Under the pieces are notes generated by a model. The model searched no databases, was not told the origin of the DNA, and worked only from the letters and a program-made list of their open reading frames with translations. A stretch of DNA of 64,000 bases from Carbonatibacter sp965199245 (GTDB lineage: Bacteria > Pseudomonadota > Alphaproteobacteria > Kiloniellales > Kiloniellaceae). The position numbers and the translations under genes were made by a program. Location: contig CBDAQP010000003.1 in NCBI GenBank assembly GCA_965199245.1, positions 1,087,404 through 1,151,403 of the forward strand, written 5' to 3'. Positions 36,091 through 45,859 of the stretch are shown here, one piece after another. How positions within the stretch are numbered: position 1 is the stretch's first letter; each line of letters begins with the position of its first letter.

Positions 36091-37380
36091 ATGGAAAGTA
36101 TTCTCCTCCTGCTCGTCCTCGTGGTTCTGATTATGCTGGGGGCACCAGTGGGCTTTACGCTCATTCTCATCCCTGTTGTTTATATCCTCGTGACAGATGC
36201 GGCACCCCTGATTTTAATCCCTTCGCAGATGTTCAGTGCCATTGATGCCGTCCCACTCACCGCAATTCCCTTTTTCATGCTGACGGGGGAATTGATGACC
36301 AGTGCCACCATTACAGACCGATTGGTCGAACTCAGCCAACGGATCATCGGGCGGATGCGCGGCAGCATGGCACAGGCAAATGTCCTGATTTCCATGTTCT
36401 TTGCGGGCATGAACGGGTCTGTTGTCGCCGATACAGCAACGGTTGGTTCGCTGTTGGTGCCTGCAATGAAAAAGGCAGGCTACCCCCCGGCCTTTGCCGC
36501 CGCCATTACGGCAGTCAGTTCGACAATCGGGGGCATCATCCCCCCCTCCATTATGATGATTGTGTTGGCCAATGCGGGCGGAATTTCAGTCGGGGCTCTT
36601 TTTGCCGGGGGCATCGTCCCGGGGGTCATGGTTGGTCTGTTGCTGATGGTCATCAATCACATCATTGCACGGCGCAACAACTTTGAACGCTGTACAGAAC
36701 CTTTTAGTTTCAAGGCCCTTGCCCTTTCGGGCTGTCGGTCATCCTTTGCCTTGCTGATTCCCGCTGTGCTGGTCGGCTCTGTCGTTTTCGGGATTGCCGG
36801 TGTGGTCGAAGCTGGCGCACTCACGGCGGCAATCGCCCTCTTTGTCGGGCTTTTTATCTATCGAACAATAACATGGCACAACTGCAAAAGTGCCTTTGTG
36901 CGCGCCTTTCGCAATTCGGCAATGGTCTTTATCGTCATTGCCGCCTCTGGCCCCTTTAGCTGGCTCTTGACCTCACTGGGGGCCATCAGTGACCTGGAGC
37001 AGTGGTTGCTGGGCTATAAAAACAGTCCGCTTCTTTTTGCACTGGTTCTGGTGTTGTTTATCTGTCTGTTGGGAATGGTCATGGATTCAGCCGTCAATAT
37101 TATTGTCGTCGGCCCCATTCTGGTCGATGTGATGGTGCAGGCCGGATACCCGGATGTTCAAGCCGCCCTCGTCGTAGTTGTCGGCTTTTTAATCGGGTCT
37201 GTCACCCCACCTGTGGGCGTTGCCTTCTTTACCGCAGGGGCCATTGCCGAGGTGCGCCTTGAAATAGTCGCCCGGGCCATGTTGCCTTATCTGATCGCCC
37301 TCTTCGCCCTGTTGTTTGTCTTAATTGTCGTTCCCGAATTGACCATGACACTTCCGAATGCCTTTGGCTTCACAGGATAA
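36091..37380 (+). CDS. dctM: TRAP transporter large permease
   Basis: A 429-residue membrane protein with about 12 hydrophobic segments. DctM signatures are the PFFMLTGELM region, FFAGMNGSVVADTATVGSLLVPAM and STIGGIIPPSIMM, with GFLIGSVTPPVGVAFF near the C-terminus. It drives sodium-coupled uptake. AAAGG precedes the ATG. Unusually, it comes before the small permease gene, not after it. Confidence 0.94.
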   Translation: MESILLLLVLVVLIMLGAPVGFTLILIPVVYILVTDAAPLILIPSQMFSAIDAVPLTAIPFFMLTGELMTSATITDRLVELSQRIIGRMRGSMAQANVLISMFFAGMNGSVVADTATVGSLLVPAMKKAGYPPAFAAAITAVSSTIGGIIPPSIMMIVLANAGGISVGALFAGGIVPGVMVGLLLMVINHIIARRNNFERCTEPFSFKALALSGCRSSFALLIPAVLVGSVVFGIAGVVEAGALTAAIALFVGLFIYRTITWHNCKSAFVRAFRNSAMVFIVIAASGPFSWLLTSLGAISDLEQWLLGYKNSPLLFALVLVLFICLLGMVMDSAVNIIVVGPILVDVMVQAGYPDVQAALVVVVGFLIGSVTPPVGVAFFTAGAIAEVRLEIVARAMLPYLIALFALLFVLIVVPELTMTLPNAFGFTG

Positions 37381-37386
37381 ACGAAA

Positions 37387-37935
37387 ATGCTCACGTTCTA
37401 TCACGTTATCGGATTTATTGACCGCCTCGTCAAAAAAACGCTGACCGCGTTCTGTGCGCTTTTACTCTTTGCCATGGTGGCCTTTGCTCTCACAAATGTC
37501 ATCATGCGCTATGTTTTTGAAAATCCGCCCGTCTGGGGGGATCTTCTGACAGTTCTGAGCAATATTTGGCTGGTTTTCCTCGCACTTGCGCTCACTGTTC
37601 GGGACAAAGATTATATTGCGCTTAATCTGATCTATTCCTCGCTTCCCCTCGCCGCTACCTTTGTTATTCAGCAACTCTGGACTGTCATAATTTTTTTTCT
37701 CGGGGGGGTCATGGTCATTTACGGGCTGGAGGCCGTGGCAAAAATGGGCGGAAAATATTGGGAAATGTGGTATTTTGCATGGGAAAATGGGACACTCGTG
37801 TTCAAACCAAACTACATGCCAAAAAAATACGCCATTGCCATTGTTCCCCTCTCTGGCGTTTTGGTCTGCGTCGGGGCCGTTGCCGCGCTCATTGACGATA
37901 GTATCAAGATGAAAACGGGATGCTATCGCCCCTGA
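37387..37935 (+). CDS. dctQ: TRAP transporter small permease
   Basis: A 182-residue membrane protein with four transmembrane helices, of the DctQ type (FALTNVIMRYVFENPPVWGDLL, then IWLVFLALALTVRDKDYIAL). It pairs with DctM, 6 bp upstream. In most TRAP operons the order is P-Q-M; here it is P-M-Q. Confidence 0.9.
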   Translation: MLTFYHVIGFIDRLVKKTLTAFCALLLFAMVAFALTNVIMRYVFENPPVWGDLLTVLSNIWLVFLALALTVRDKDYIALNLIYSSLPLAATFVIQQLWTVIIFFLGGVMVIYGLEAVAKMGGKYWEMWYFAWENGTLVFKPNYMPKKYAIAIVPLSGVLVCVGAVAALIDDSIKMKTGCYRP

Positions 37936-38028
37936 AAACGGGCATCATGGGCCACCCTCACCTTGCAAGGTCAGCGCAAGCTGTCATAAGACAGGGAACA
38001 GGGCAAAACAACGCGGAAAGATGCCAAC

Positions 38029-38724
38029 ATGACCACCCCGCTTTCTCTATTGACGACAGAGCGCAATATCTGGATTTTTGATCTCGACAACACTCTTTAT
38101 CCGGCACAGTGCAACCTGTTTGCCCAAATCGAAGAAAAAATGGGACTTTACGTCCAGCGCGCCCTTGCCGTGCCATTGGTCGAAGCCAAAAAAATTCAAA
38201 AAGACTATTTCCATCGCTATGGCACAACACTGAATGGCCTGATGCAGGTCAACAGCATTGACCCGCACGATTATCTGCGCTTTGTTCATGATATTGATCG
38301 CGGTGGCCTGCGGCCCTGTCCCAGACTGGACGTTGCCCTTGATCGGCTGGCAGGGCGAAAAGTTGTGTACACCAACGGCGCACGCGACCATGCGGAAAAG
38401 ACACTCGATTGTTTGGGCCTGTCGCAACATTTTAGCGATATTTTTGATATTGCCGATGCGGGTTTTATCCCCAAGCCCAAACCGGAAAACTATCACCGTA
38501 TGATTGAAAAACTGGGCGTTAATCCCAAAAAGTCCGTTTTTTTTGAAGACACCGCCCAAAACCTCGTCCCCGCCCACCAGCTGGGCATGGCAACGGTCTG
38601 GATTGAAAATGATCTCGACTGGGCCGCCGCCGGTGCGCGGGTGGACAACACAGAGACGCTGTGCGACCACATTCATTTCAGCACCCGCGACCTAAACCTA
38701 TGGCTCGAACAGCTTACACGCTAG
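38029..38724 (+). CDS. HAD-superfamily pyrimidine 5-prime-nucleotidase-like phosphatase
   Basis: A 231-residue protein. The HAD motif I reads FDLDNTLYP (the two Asp act as nucleophile and acid), motif II is VYTNGA, and motif III/IV is FIPKPKPENY, then FFEDTAQNLVPAHQLG. The FDLDNTLYP form with a helical cap fits the SDT1/PPM1-type pyrimidine nucleotidases often found next to dap genes in alphaproteobacteria. It lies 79 bp upstream of dapD. Confidence 0.88.
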   Translation: MTTPLSLLTTERNIWIFDLDNTLYPAQCNLFAQIEEKMGLYVQRALAVPLVEAKKIQKDYFHRYGTTLNGLMQVNSIDPHDYLRFVHDIDRGGLRPCPRLDVALDRLAGRKVVYTNGARDHAEKTLDCLGLSQHFSDIFDIADAGFIPKPKPENYHRMIEKLGVNPKKSVFFEDTAQNLVPAHQLGMATVWIENDLDWAAAGARVDNTETLCDHIHFSTRDLNLWLEQLTR

Positions 38725-38803
38725 TATTCATTGACAGTTGCGCCCTCATCGCGCATCTTCTGGCAAAATCTTGACACGCAACCATAGAAACAGGGAACAT
38801 GCC

Positions 38804-39646
38804 ATGTCTGAGCAGTTACAAACCATCATTGAATCAGCGTGGGATCACCGCGACCAAATCACGCCCGCCACAACAGGCAACATCCGCGACGCAGTGAACG
38901 AAGTGCTTTTACGCCTTGATCGGGGGACAGCCCGTGTTGCGGAAAAAACAGCGGCGGGCTGGGTCGTCAACCAATGGCTGAAAAAAGCGGTGTTGTTGTC
39001 TTTTCGTCTCAATGACATGACCACTGTTGCGGGCGGCCCCGGTGAAAAGACCCAGTGGTGGGACAAGGTCCCATCAAAATTCGACGGCTGGGGGGCGGCA
39101 GACTTCACAGCGGCGGGCTTTCGCGCTGTACCGGGGTCTATCGTGCGCCGCTCTGCCTTTATCGCACCGGGGGCGGTCTTGATGCCCAGCTTTGTCAACC
39201 TCGGGGCCTTTGTCGATAGCGGGACGATGGTTGATACCTGGGCTACTGTGGGGTCTTGTGCCCAGATTGGCAAAAACGTCCACCTCTCCGGCGGTGCAGG
39301 GATCGGCGGCGTATTGGAACCCCTGCAAGCCGGCCCCGTGATTATCGAAGACAACTGTTTCATCGGTGCCCGTGCCGAAGTCGCCGAAGGCGTCATCGTC
39401 GAGGAGGGTTCTGTTTTGTCGATGGGTGTTTATATCGGAGCCTCGACAAAAATCGTTGACCGCGAAACGGGCAAGACCCATAGAGGCCGCGTTCCCGCCT
39501 ATTCTGTCGTTGTCCCCGGTACACTGCCGGGCAGACCGCTCCCCGATGGCACAGCGGGGCCGAACCTCTACTGCGCCGTTATTGTCAAACGCGTTGATGA
39601 ACGCACCCGCGCCAAAACCTCAATTAACGACCTGTTGCGCGACTAA
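38804..39646 (+). CDS. dapD: Tetrahydrodipicolinate N-succinyltransferase
   Basis: A 280-residue enzyme that succinylates tetrahydrodipicolinate in the lysine/diaminopimelate pathway. The N-terminal helical domain is followed by hexapeptide repeats forming a left-handed beta-helix (IAPGAVLMPSFVNLGAFVDS, TWATVGSCAQIGKNVHLSGG, EDNCFIGARAEVAEGVIVEEG). The ATG at 38804 with CAGGGA 7 bases upstream is preferred over a 22-codon longer frame. It is followed by dapE after 24 bp. Confidence 0.96.
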   Translation: MSEQLQTIIESAWDHRDQITPATTGNIRDAVNEVLLRLDRGTARVAEKTAAGWVVNQWLKKAVLLSFRLNDMTTVAGGPGEKTQWWDKVPSKFDGWGAADFTAAGFRAVPGSIVRRSAFIAPGAVLMPSFVNLGAFVDSGTMVDTWATVGSCAQIGKNVHLSGGAGIGGVLEPLQAGPVIIEDNCFIGARAEVAEGVIVEEGSVLSMGVYIGASTKIVDRETGKTHRGRVPAYSVVVPGTLPGRPLPDGTAGPNLYCAVIVKRVDERTRAKTSINDLLRD

Positions 39647-39670
39647 GCACATAAAATATAAGAAAAAAGC

Positions 39671-40849
39671 GTGGAAATCACAAACCCCCTCGCCGTCACA
39701 CAGGCCCTGATTCGCTGTCCCTCGGTCACACCGGAAGACAGCGGTGCGCTCGACCTTGTGCAAAGTGTGTTGCAGTCCCTGGACTTTGATTGTACCCGCC
39801 TGCCTTTTTCAGGTGCGGACAGTTACCCCGTCGATAATCTCTTTGCCCGACGGGGGACGACCGGCCCAATTCTGGGCTATGGGGGGCATACCGACGTTGT
39901 TCCGGTGGGGGTTGAGGGCGATTGGTCTGTTCCCCCTTTTTCAGCCGGCCTTGTGGGCGACAGGCTCGTCGGGCGGGGGGCCGTTGACATGAAAGGCTCC
40001 ATCGGGGCCTATATCGCCGCGCTGGCCCGCTTTTTAGATCGCCATCCCGATTTTGACGGGGGGATGATGCTGTTGATAACAGGGGACGAAGAAGCCGACG
40101 GGATCAACGGAACCCGCCGCGTTCTCGACTGGATGGATCAACACAATCACCGCATGGATCACTGTTTGGTGGGCGAGCCGACCAGCAACAGGCACCTCGG
40201 CGATATGATCAAGATCGGTCGCCGGGGCAGTGTCACCTTTAACCTGACCATCAACGGCGTACAGGGACACGTTGCCTATCCAGACCTTGCCGATAACCCC
40301 ATCCCTGCGATGGTGCAGATGCTGGCCCTACTCACCAACGAACCACTGGACAGCGGAACAGACCATTTCTTGCCCTCCAGCCTCCAGGTCGTCACCGTCG
40401 ATGTCGGCAATCCCGCCAGCAATGTCATTCCCGGGTGCGTATCTGCACGTTTTAATGTCCGCTTTAACGACTGTTATCACTCTGACCAGGTGGTGGAGTG
40501 GGTCAAAACCCGCCTGAACAGGGTACGTACAGACTATGACCTCACCTGGCGTGTTTCGGGGGAGTCGTTCCTCTGTCCTCCAAACAGGCTCAGCCACCTC
40601 CTCGAACAAGCCATTACAGAAGTCACAGGGATCACCGCCGAACTAGGAACAGCGGGGGGGACATCGGATGCCCGCTTTATTCGCCATCACACAACAGTTG
40701 CCGAATTCGGGCTGTTAAACAGCACCGCGCACAAGGTCGATGAATCCTGCACCCTTGGCGAGTTAGAGCAGCTTTCTGATATTTATGAACGCCTGCTGGA
40801 GGGCTATTTTTGTTCCGGGGACAAAGACACACCTTCCGCCCCGTCATAA
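39671..40849 (+). CDS. dapE: Succinyl-diaminopimelate desuccinylase
   Basis: A 392-residue M20-family di-zinc hydrolase giving LL-diaminopimelate. The metal and catalytic residues are in GGHTDVVPVG, GRGAVDMKGS and GDEEADG, and the dimerisation domain follows (IKIGRRGSVTFNLTINGVQGH). The GTG start is used. It forms a unit with dapD for cell-wall precursor and lysine synthesis. Confidence 0.96.
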   Translation: MEITNPLAVTQALIRCPSVTPEDSGALDLVQSVLQSLDFDCTRLPFSGADSYPVDNLFARRGTTGPILGYGGHTDVVPVGVEGDWSVPPFSAGLVGDRLVGRGAVDMKGSIGAYIAALARFLDRHPDFDGGMMLLITGDEEADGINGTRRVLDWMDQHNHRMDHCLVGEPTSNRHLGDMIKIGRRGSVTFNLTINGVQGHVAYPDLADNPIPAMVQMLALLTNEPLDSGTDHFLPSSLQVVTVDVGNPASNVIPGCVSARFNVRFNDCYHSDQVVEWVKTRLNRVRTDYDLTWRVSGESFLCPPNRLSHLLEQAITEVTGITAELGTAGGTSDARFIRHHTTVAEFGLLNSTAHKVDESCTLGELEQLSDIYERLLEGYFCSGDKDTPSAPS

Positions 40850-41634
40850 TGGGTTTTAACAAAGTAAAGCCCCGCCGCCGGGGCAGTCATTCCGCCAGCG
40901 CGTCTGTCCCGGGCCACTAAAACCCGTTTTAAGTCGGTCGCTGTCCATTTGCCCAGGCCAACAGCTTTTAAAGTCCCGACAATATTACGCACCTGATGAT
41001 GCAGGAAGGAACGCGCCTTGACCTGGATGATGATCTCTTCCCCCACCCGCTGGACAGACAAACTCTCCAGGGTTTTAACCGGGCTACGGGCCTGACATTC
41101 TGCCGCGCGAAAGGACGAAAAATCATGTTGCCCGACCAAAACCTGCGCTGCATCGTGCATCGCCGTCGCATCAAGGGGCTGGGGCACTAGCCAGGCACGA
41201 TGGCGGTCTAGCACCAAATGCGCACGACGATTGACAATGCGGTAAAGATATTCGCGCTGAGTCGCCGAAAAACGGGCGTGAAAATCAGGGTGCACCACCT
41301 TTGCCGCTGTGACACAAACAGCAAAACCGCTCCCGCCGGGTGAGCGCAGGTGAAAATTTAATCCATCGCGCAGTTTATGCACGGGAAAGGAACGCAGGAG
41401 ATCAAAACTCACAACCTGCCCCAAGGCATGCACACCGGAATCCGTGCGACCAGAGGCCGCGACAACCGGGCTCTCTCCCGTTAGGGCAAACAACGCGTTT
41501 TCCAGAGTTTCTTGCACCGACGGATGATCGCGTTGACGTTGCCAACCACAAAAGGACGTCCCATCATATTCCAAAACCAGCTTATAACGTGTGAATCCTG
41601 CGTCGCACGTAGAGTCAAGCTGATCGCCCGTCAT
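40804..41634 (-). CDS. truA: tRNA pseudouridine38-40 synthase
   Basis: A 276-residue enzyme modifying the anticodon arm of tRNAs. YKLVLEYDGTSFCGWQRQ is the family start and the catalytic Asp lies in ASGRTDSGVHALGQV. The 3-prime end overlaps the convergent dapE end by 46 bp. Its ATG overlaps the fmt stop (ATGA), so it is translationally coupled to fmt. Confidence 0.95.
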   Translation of the reverse strand: MTGDQLDSTCDAGFTRYKLVLEYDGTSFCGWQRQRDHPSVQETLENALFALTGESPVVAASGRTDSGVHALGQVVSFDLLRSFPVHKLRDGLNFHLRSPGGSGFAVCVTAAKVVHPDFHARFSATQREYLYRIVNRRAHLVLDRHRAWLVPQPLDATAMHDAAQVLVGQHDFSSFRAAECQARSPVKTLESLSVQRVGEEIIIQVKARSFLHHQVRNIVGTLKAVGLGKWTATDLKRVLVARDRRAGGMTAPAAGLYFVKTHYDGAEGVSLSPEQK

Positions 41635-42608
41635 GACGCCGAGTCCCCTGCCTCCAGTATTGTTCCCTTTTCAAGAGGATAACCATTCAAGAAATCTGCC
41701 ACATCAACTGGCTTCCCCCCGGGTCGTTGTAGCTGTTCAAGGGCCAACACCCCCCCCCCTCCACAGGCCACGGCCAGCGGCACAGTGGGCAGATCGAGGA
41801 CAGCCCCCCCGGGATTCTGCGTCCCTGAACTCTCTGTCTCTGGCCCCACGGCCTGATCCAAAACCCGCGCCTGCAAGACTTTGATTTTTTGCCCCCTGTG
41901 GAGAAAATAAACCCCGGGCCAAGGTGTCAGGGCGCGTTGCTGGCGCGCTAGTGCGACAGCAGACCGCCGCCAGTCCAGCGCGCCTTCGCCCTTTTTCAGC
42001 TTACGCGCATAGGTCATGCCCTCTATCGCCTGCGGGATGGCACGGGCCTTGCCTTCTTCCAGCAAGATCAATGTCTCTATCATTGCTTCTGCCCCCAAAA
42101 CAGATAACTGGTCATGCAGAGTCTTGGCTGTGGTTCTGGTCGTGATGGGGTATGGTTTTTCCAGCAAAACTGGCCCGGTATCCAACCCCTGATCCATCTG
42201 CATAATCGCAACGCCTGTTTGCCGATCCCCGGCCTCAATCGCGCGTTGAATCGGAGCCGCCCCCCGCCAACGCGGAAGCAGAGAGGCATGAATATTCAAA
42301 CACCCCAAACGCGGAGCCGACAAGACCGCAGATGGTAACAGCAACCCGTAGGCCACCACAATCACCACCTCTGCCCCCAAGGCAACAAAATCCTTAATAA
42401 CCGACGGGTCTTCAAAGGACTCCGGCGTCCGCACGCACAAGCCCTGCGCGGTGGCACAGGCATGAACGGGGCCGGGACGGGGTTTCTGCCCACGCCCCAC
42501 CGGACGCGGCGGTTGCGTATAAACCGCTAAAATCTCATGCCCTGCCGCCATCAACGACCGGAGAGCCGGAACAGAAAAATCAGGCGTTCCCATAAAAACC
42601 ATTTTCAC
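41631..42608 (-). CDS. fmt: Methionyl-tRNA formyltransferase
   Basis: A 325-residue enzyme formylating initiator Met-tRNA. VFMGTPDFSVPALRSL is the usual start; the catalytic Asn-His pair is in CLNIHASLLPRWRGAAPIQRAI, and the Asp is in MDQGLDTGPVL. The start chosen is GTG at 42608 with GGAGGG about 10 bases upstream; the ATG at 42602 or a GTG at 42638 overlapping def are alternatives. It sits between def and truA in one operon. Confidence 0.95.
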   Translation of the reverse strand: MKMVFMGTPDFSVPALRSLMAAGHEILAVYTQPPRPVGRGQKPRPGPVHACATAQGLCVRTPESFEDPSVIKDFVALGAEVVIVVAYGLLLPSAVLSAPRLGCLNIHASLLPRWRGAAPIQRAIEAGDRQTGVAIMQMDQGLDTGPVLLEKPYPITTRTTAKTLHDQLSVLGAEAMIETLILLEEGKARAIPQAIEGMTYARKLKKGEGALDWRRSAVALARQQRALTPWPGVYFLHRGQKIKVLQARVLDQAVGPETESSGTQNPGGAVLDLPTVPLAVACGGGGVLALEQLQRPGGKPVDVADFLNGYPLEKGTILEAGDSAS

Positions 42609-42627
42609 CAGAAACCGCCCTCCACAA

Positions 42628-43146
42628 TCAAGATTCACTATCCCGAGACAGAGATTTTTTCAATTTTTTCATCATCATATTCCGCTTCACGCGGGAGAGA
42701 TAATCAACAAATAACACCCCGTTCAGATGGTCAATTTCATGTTGCACACAAGTCGCCAAAATACCCTCTGCCGCACAGATCTGGCGGGTTCCATTGCGAT
42801 CAAGATAGCGCAACTGAACCGTCGCCGGGCGTTCAATATCGGCATAGAGTTCCGGCAAGGACAAACAACCCTCATTATAAAGCGACACCTCGTCCGAGGT
42901 CGCGATAATTTCCGGATTTGCCATCAACAAGGGGGTGGGATCCTGTTCACCCCGGGCTACATCGATCACAATAACGCGCTGTGTCTCGCCAATTTGGTTA
43001 GCGGCAAGGCCAATACCATTGGCGGCATACATAGTTTCAAGCATATCATCCATCAACGCCTGCACCACCGCATCAACGCCTTGAACAGGCGTGCAAACCG
43101 TCCGCAAAACGGGATCAGGAGCATAAACAATGTCGCGCAGAGCCAT
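42628..43146 (-). CDS. def: Peptide deformylase
   Basis: A 172-residue metallohydrolase removing the formyl group from nascent proteins. The three motifs are complete: GIGLAANQ at 44-51, EGCLSLP at 92-98 (Cys94 is a metal ligand) and HEIDH at 136-140. The C-terminal tail is lysine-rich. It is first of def-fmt-truA. Confidence 0.97.
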   Translation of the reverse strand: MALRDIVYAPDPVLRTVCTPVQGVDAVVQALMDDMLETMYAANGIGLAANQIGETQRVIVIDVARGEQDPTPLLMANPEIIATSDEVSLYNEGCLSLPELYADIERPATVQLRYLDRNGTRQICAAEGILATCVQHEIDHLNGVLFVDYLSRVKRNMMMKKLKKSLSRDSES

Positions 43147-43313
43147 TTTTCACCTTTCCAACCAATGAATATTTCTCAAGACCCCCGCCCCTTTTTCCTT
43201 GAGCAATAGGCTCAGGTCAAGAGCAACAACAGAGAAAGACACGCGAAATCCTTGCGCTGATCTTCTCTCTCATGGCACAGAGAGGATCGAACGCGAGAAA
43301 ACGGGAAACAACG

Positions 43314-44750
43314 ATGACAGAACTCCTCATCACCTGCCTTGCTCTGCTCGCAGGACTTGCCATCGGCGGGGGCCTTTGCGCGTGGCGCACCACCAGAACC
43401 CGACAAGAACTGATCCGCACAGGCGACAGGCAAAAGGTCGAACAGGAACAACTGACCCTGCGCCTCACGGAACAAAGGCAAGCCCTTGAAGAACAGGCGG
43501 CACAGCTCAGCGCACTGCAAGCCACCCACGCCCAAGCAACCCAGACCATCGCCGCGCAGGGGGCACAGTTGACCAGACTGACCCAACTCGAACAGCACGA
43601 ACAGACTCTGCGCCAAGAACTGTCACAGGCCAGCTCTGAACGTGCCGAACTGAAAACAGCTTTGAGGCAAGAGCGCCAGCACCATCAGGACAAACTGAAC
43701 CAGCTCGCACAAGCCCGTACAGACATGAGCCAACAGTTTGAAAACCTCGCGAGCCGCATCTTCGAGGAAAAAGGAAAGAAGTTTCAGGAACAGAACCGGA
43801 CATCACTGGAACATCTTCTCAATCCGCTCAAGGACAACCTGACCGCCTTTCGCAAAAAGGTCGAAGAAACCTACGACAGGGAAACTCAGGATCGCGTGCG
43901 CCTGCGTACAGAAATAGAGGCCCTCGCCAAATCAAACCAGACCATCAGTGCCGAAGCCACCAATCTGGCCCAGGCTCTCAAGGGTCAAAATCAAGCCCAG
44001 GGCGCGTGGGGTGAGATGATTTTGGAAAAAGTCCTGGAAAGCTCCGGCCTTGAGCGGGGGCGCGAATACGAAACACAATTTTCTGCAAAGAATGCCGAGG
44101 GCAAAGCCGCCCGCCCCGACGTTGTGGTACACCTACCCAATGCCCGCGATATTATCATCGACTCAAAGGTCTCGCTCAATGCCTATGACCGCTACCAAAA
44201 CGCTGAAACAGACACCAAACGTGCAGAGGCTCTCAAAGACCACATCGCATCACTCGATGGTCATATCCGGGGTCTGTCGAAAAAGAACTACCAAGACATC
44301 GAAAACGTCCGTAGCCTTGATTACGTGCTGCTCTTCATTCCCATCGAAGGGGCCTATAGCCTCGCAGTGCAACAAAGACCGGAATTGATGGACAGAGCAT
44401 TGGGAGAAAAAATCATCATCGTCACGCCAACGACCCTCTTACTGGCTCTGCGAACAGTCGAGAATATCTGGCGCTACGAACGCCAAAACAAAAACGCCGA
44501 AGACATCGCCAGACGCGCCGCAGCCCTCTATGACAAATTCGCAGGCTTTACCGAAGACCTGGCCCGTATTCAAAAAGCCCTCACTACCGCGCAGGAGGCC
44601 ACAGAGGGAGCTGTCAACAAACTGACCACCGGACGCGGAAACCTCGTCAGTCGCATCGAATGGTTCCGCAACAACGGCGGCGTCACCTCCAAAAAATCCC
44701 TTCCTCTCTGCGATAGAGAGGAAGACGGAGAAACAAAAGAACAAAAATGA
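43314..44750 (+). CDS. rmuC: RmuC-family DNA recombination protein
   Basis: A 478-residue protein. Residues 1-22 form a membrane anchor (LLITCLALLAGLAIGGGLCAW). A long Gln- and Glu-rich coiled coil covers about 30-190, and the RmuC nuclease-like domain follows (GAWGEMILEKVLESSGLERG, RPDVVVHLPN, IIDSKVSLNAYDRY, VLLFIPIEGAY). RmuC limits recombination-type rearrangements. The ATG at 43314 is preferred; 14 further codons upstream are open. It is divergent from def. Confidence 0.94.
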   Translation: MTELLITCLALLAGLAIGGGLCAWRTTRTRQELIRTGDRQKVEQEQLTLRLTEQRQALEEQAAQLSALQATHAQATQTIAAQGAQLTRLTQLEQHEQTLRQELSQASSERAELKTALRQERQHHQDKLNQLAQARTDMSQQFENLASRIFEEKGKKFQEQNRTSLEHLLNPLKDNLTAFRKKVEETYDRETQDRVRLRTEIEALAKSNQTISAEATNLAQALKGQNQAQGAWGEMILEKVLESSGLERGREYETQFSAKNAEGKAARPDVVVHLPNARDIIIDSKVSLNAYDRYQNAETDTKRAEALKDHIASLDGHIRGLSKKNYQDIENVRSLDYVLLFIPIEGAYSLAVQQRPELMDRALGEKIIIVTPTTLLLALRTVENIWRYERQNKNAEDIARRAAALYDKFAGFTEDLARIQKALTTAQEATEGAVNKLTTGRGNLVSRIEWFRNNGGVTSKKSLPLCDREEDGETKEQK

Positions 44751-44983
44751 AACATTTTCTTGAGCATATGAAAAATAACACCATAATGTCACGAAATTTC
44801 CAAAAAAACAGGCTTAAAGCATGGCGTGGCAACCCCGGAACGATTTTTCCATACTCTGCCAACGCACTGGACGATCATTGTCAGAATTAGCCGGAAAACC
44901 TGGATAGTCAGAACGCACAATCCTACGTTGGGAAAGAGGCGAAACAACACCGCGCAAGTCTGCCTTTGTCGCCCTGGAAAATA

Positions 44984-45837
44984 TAACCTATCCCATATAA
45001 AATAGTTCACTTTGGAAGAGTTGTTCAATGGAGCACAAGAGTTGTTTTCTGACGGCTTTGAGATGGGTCCATTTTTGCTCGATGGGGTTGAGGTCAGGGA
45101 ACCAGGGGGGCAGGAAGAGCAGGGTATGCCCTGCTTTCCGGATGATATTTTGCGTGGCTTGTGAACTGTTGCGTTATCCATGACGATGACAGGGTTTTCA
45201 GGAAGCCGGGGCAGCAGATCCTGTTTGACCCATGCGGTGAAAATATCTGCAGTGACGTTTGCCTGAAACAGGCCGACTGTCAGCAGGGCTTTCCCGATCA
45301 GGGCACCAATCGCATTAGTTCGGCCCCTGGCCGGCCAATCGCCCAGGCCATCACACCGTTGACCTGTTGGTGCATAACCATGCGTGCGGGGCATGTCATG
45401 GGCAAAGCCGCTTTCATCAATATAAACAACGGGACGGCCACGGTGCTCATACATCTTTATCATCGTTTGGAAGACATGCCGTGCGCCAGCGCACGTCTTC
45501 GGATGCGTGAGCGTTTTTTTTAGGTCACACCCGAACGGCGCAGGGCGTAATGGATCCCCTGACACACCAAAACGACGGGCACGCTCATAGTGATATGCAT
45601 CAGGATAAGCCTGAACATCACGCGCCAGGGCGACCATATCAATCCTTGTCGCCGGCTTAGTCCTGGTTGTCTTCGGCCCGGGGGGCTTGAGCCAACGGGT
45701 GACGCCCCACACAAAAACGCTCCGCCACCTGCGCTATTGGAAGGCCTTCCTTCTCCCGGACAGATCAAACCTTACGGCGGAAATCTGATGAATACGCCAT
45801 CCATAAACTATAAGCAGATTATAATGAATTGGCTATA
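44984..45837 (-). mobile_element. IS630-A, near full length, broken transposase
   Basis: The longest IS630-A copy. It is bounded by TA with imperfect inverted ends (TATAACCTATCCCATATA / TATAGCCAATTCATTATA). The transposase reading runs from the ATG at 45800 to the TAG at 44988. It starts MAYSSDFRRKV and then has an early stop and at least two frame changes: one near SGDPLRP/IHYALRRSGV and one between DNATVHK and the NPIEQKWA part. The catalytic regions YIDESGF, MDNATVHK and NPIEQKWA remain. The copy is therefore inactive as written unless the last shift is programmed. Confidence 0.88.
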
Positions 45838-45859
45838 TCATACAACGGCATCCTGAAAA

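Noticed and set aside
41737..42338. Small frames opposite and within fmt
   Set aside because: The fmt frame has all catalytic motifs; these are out-of-frame shadows.
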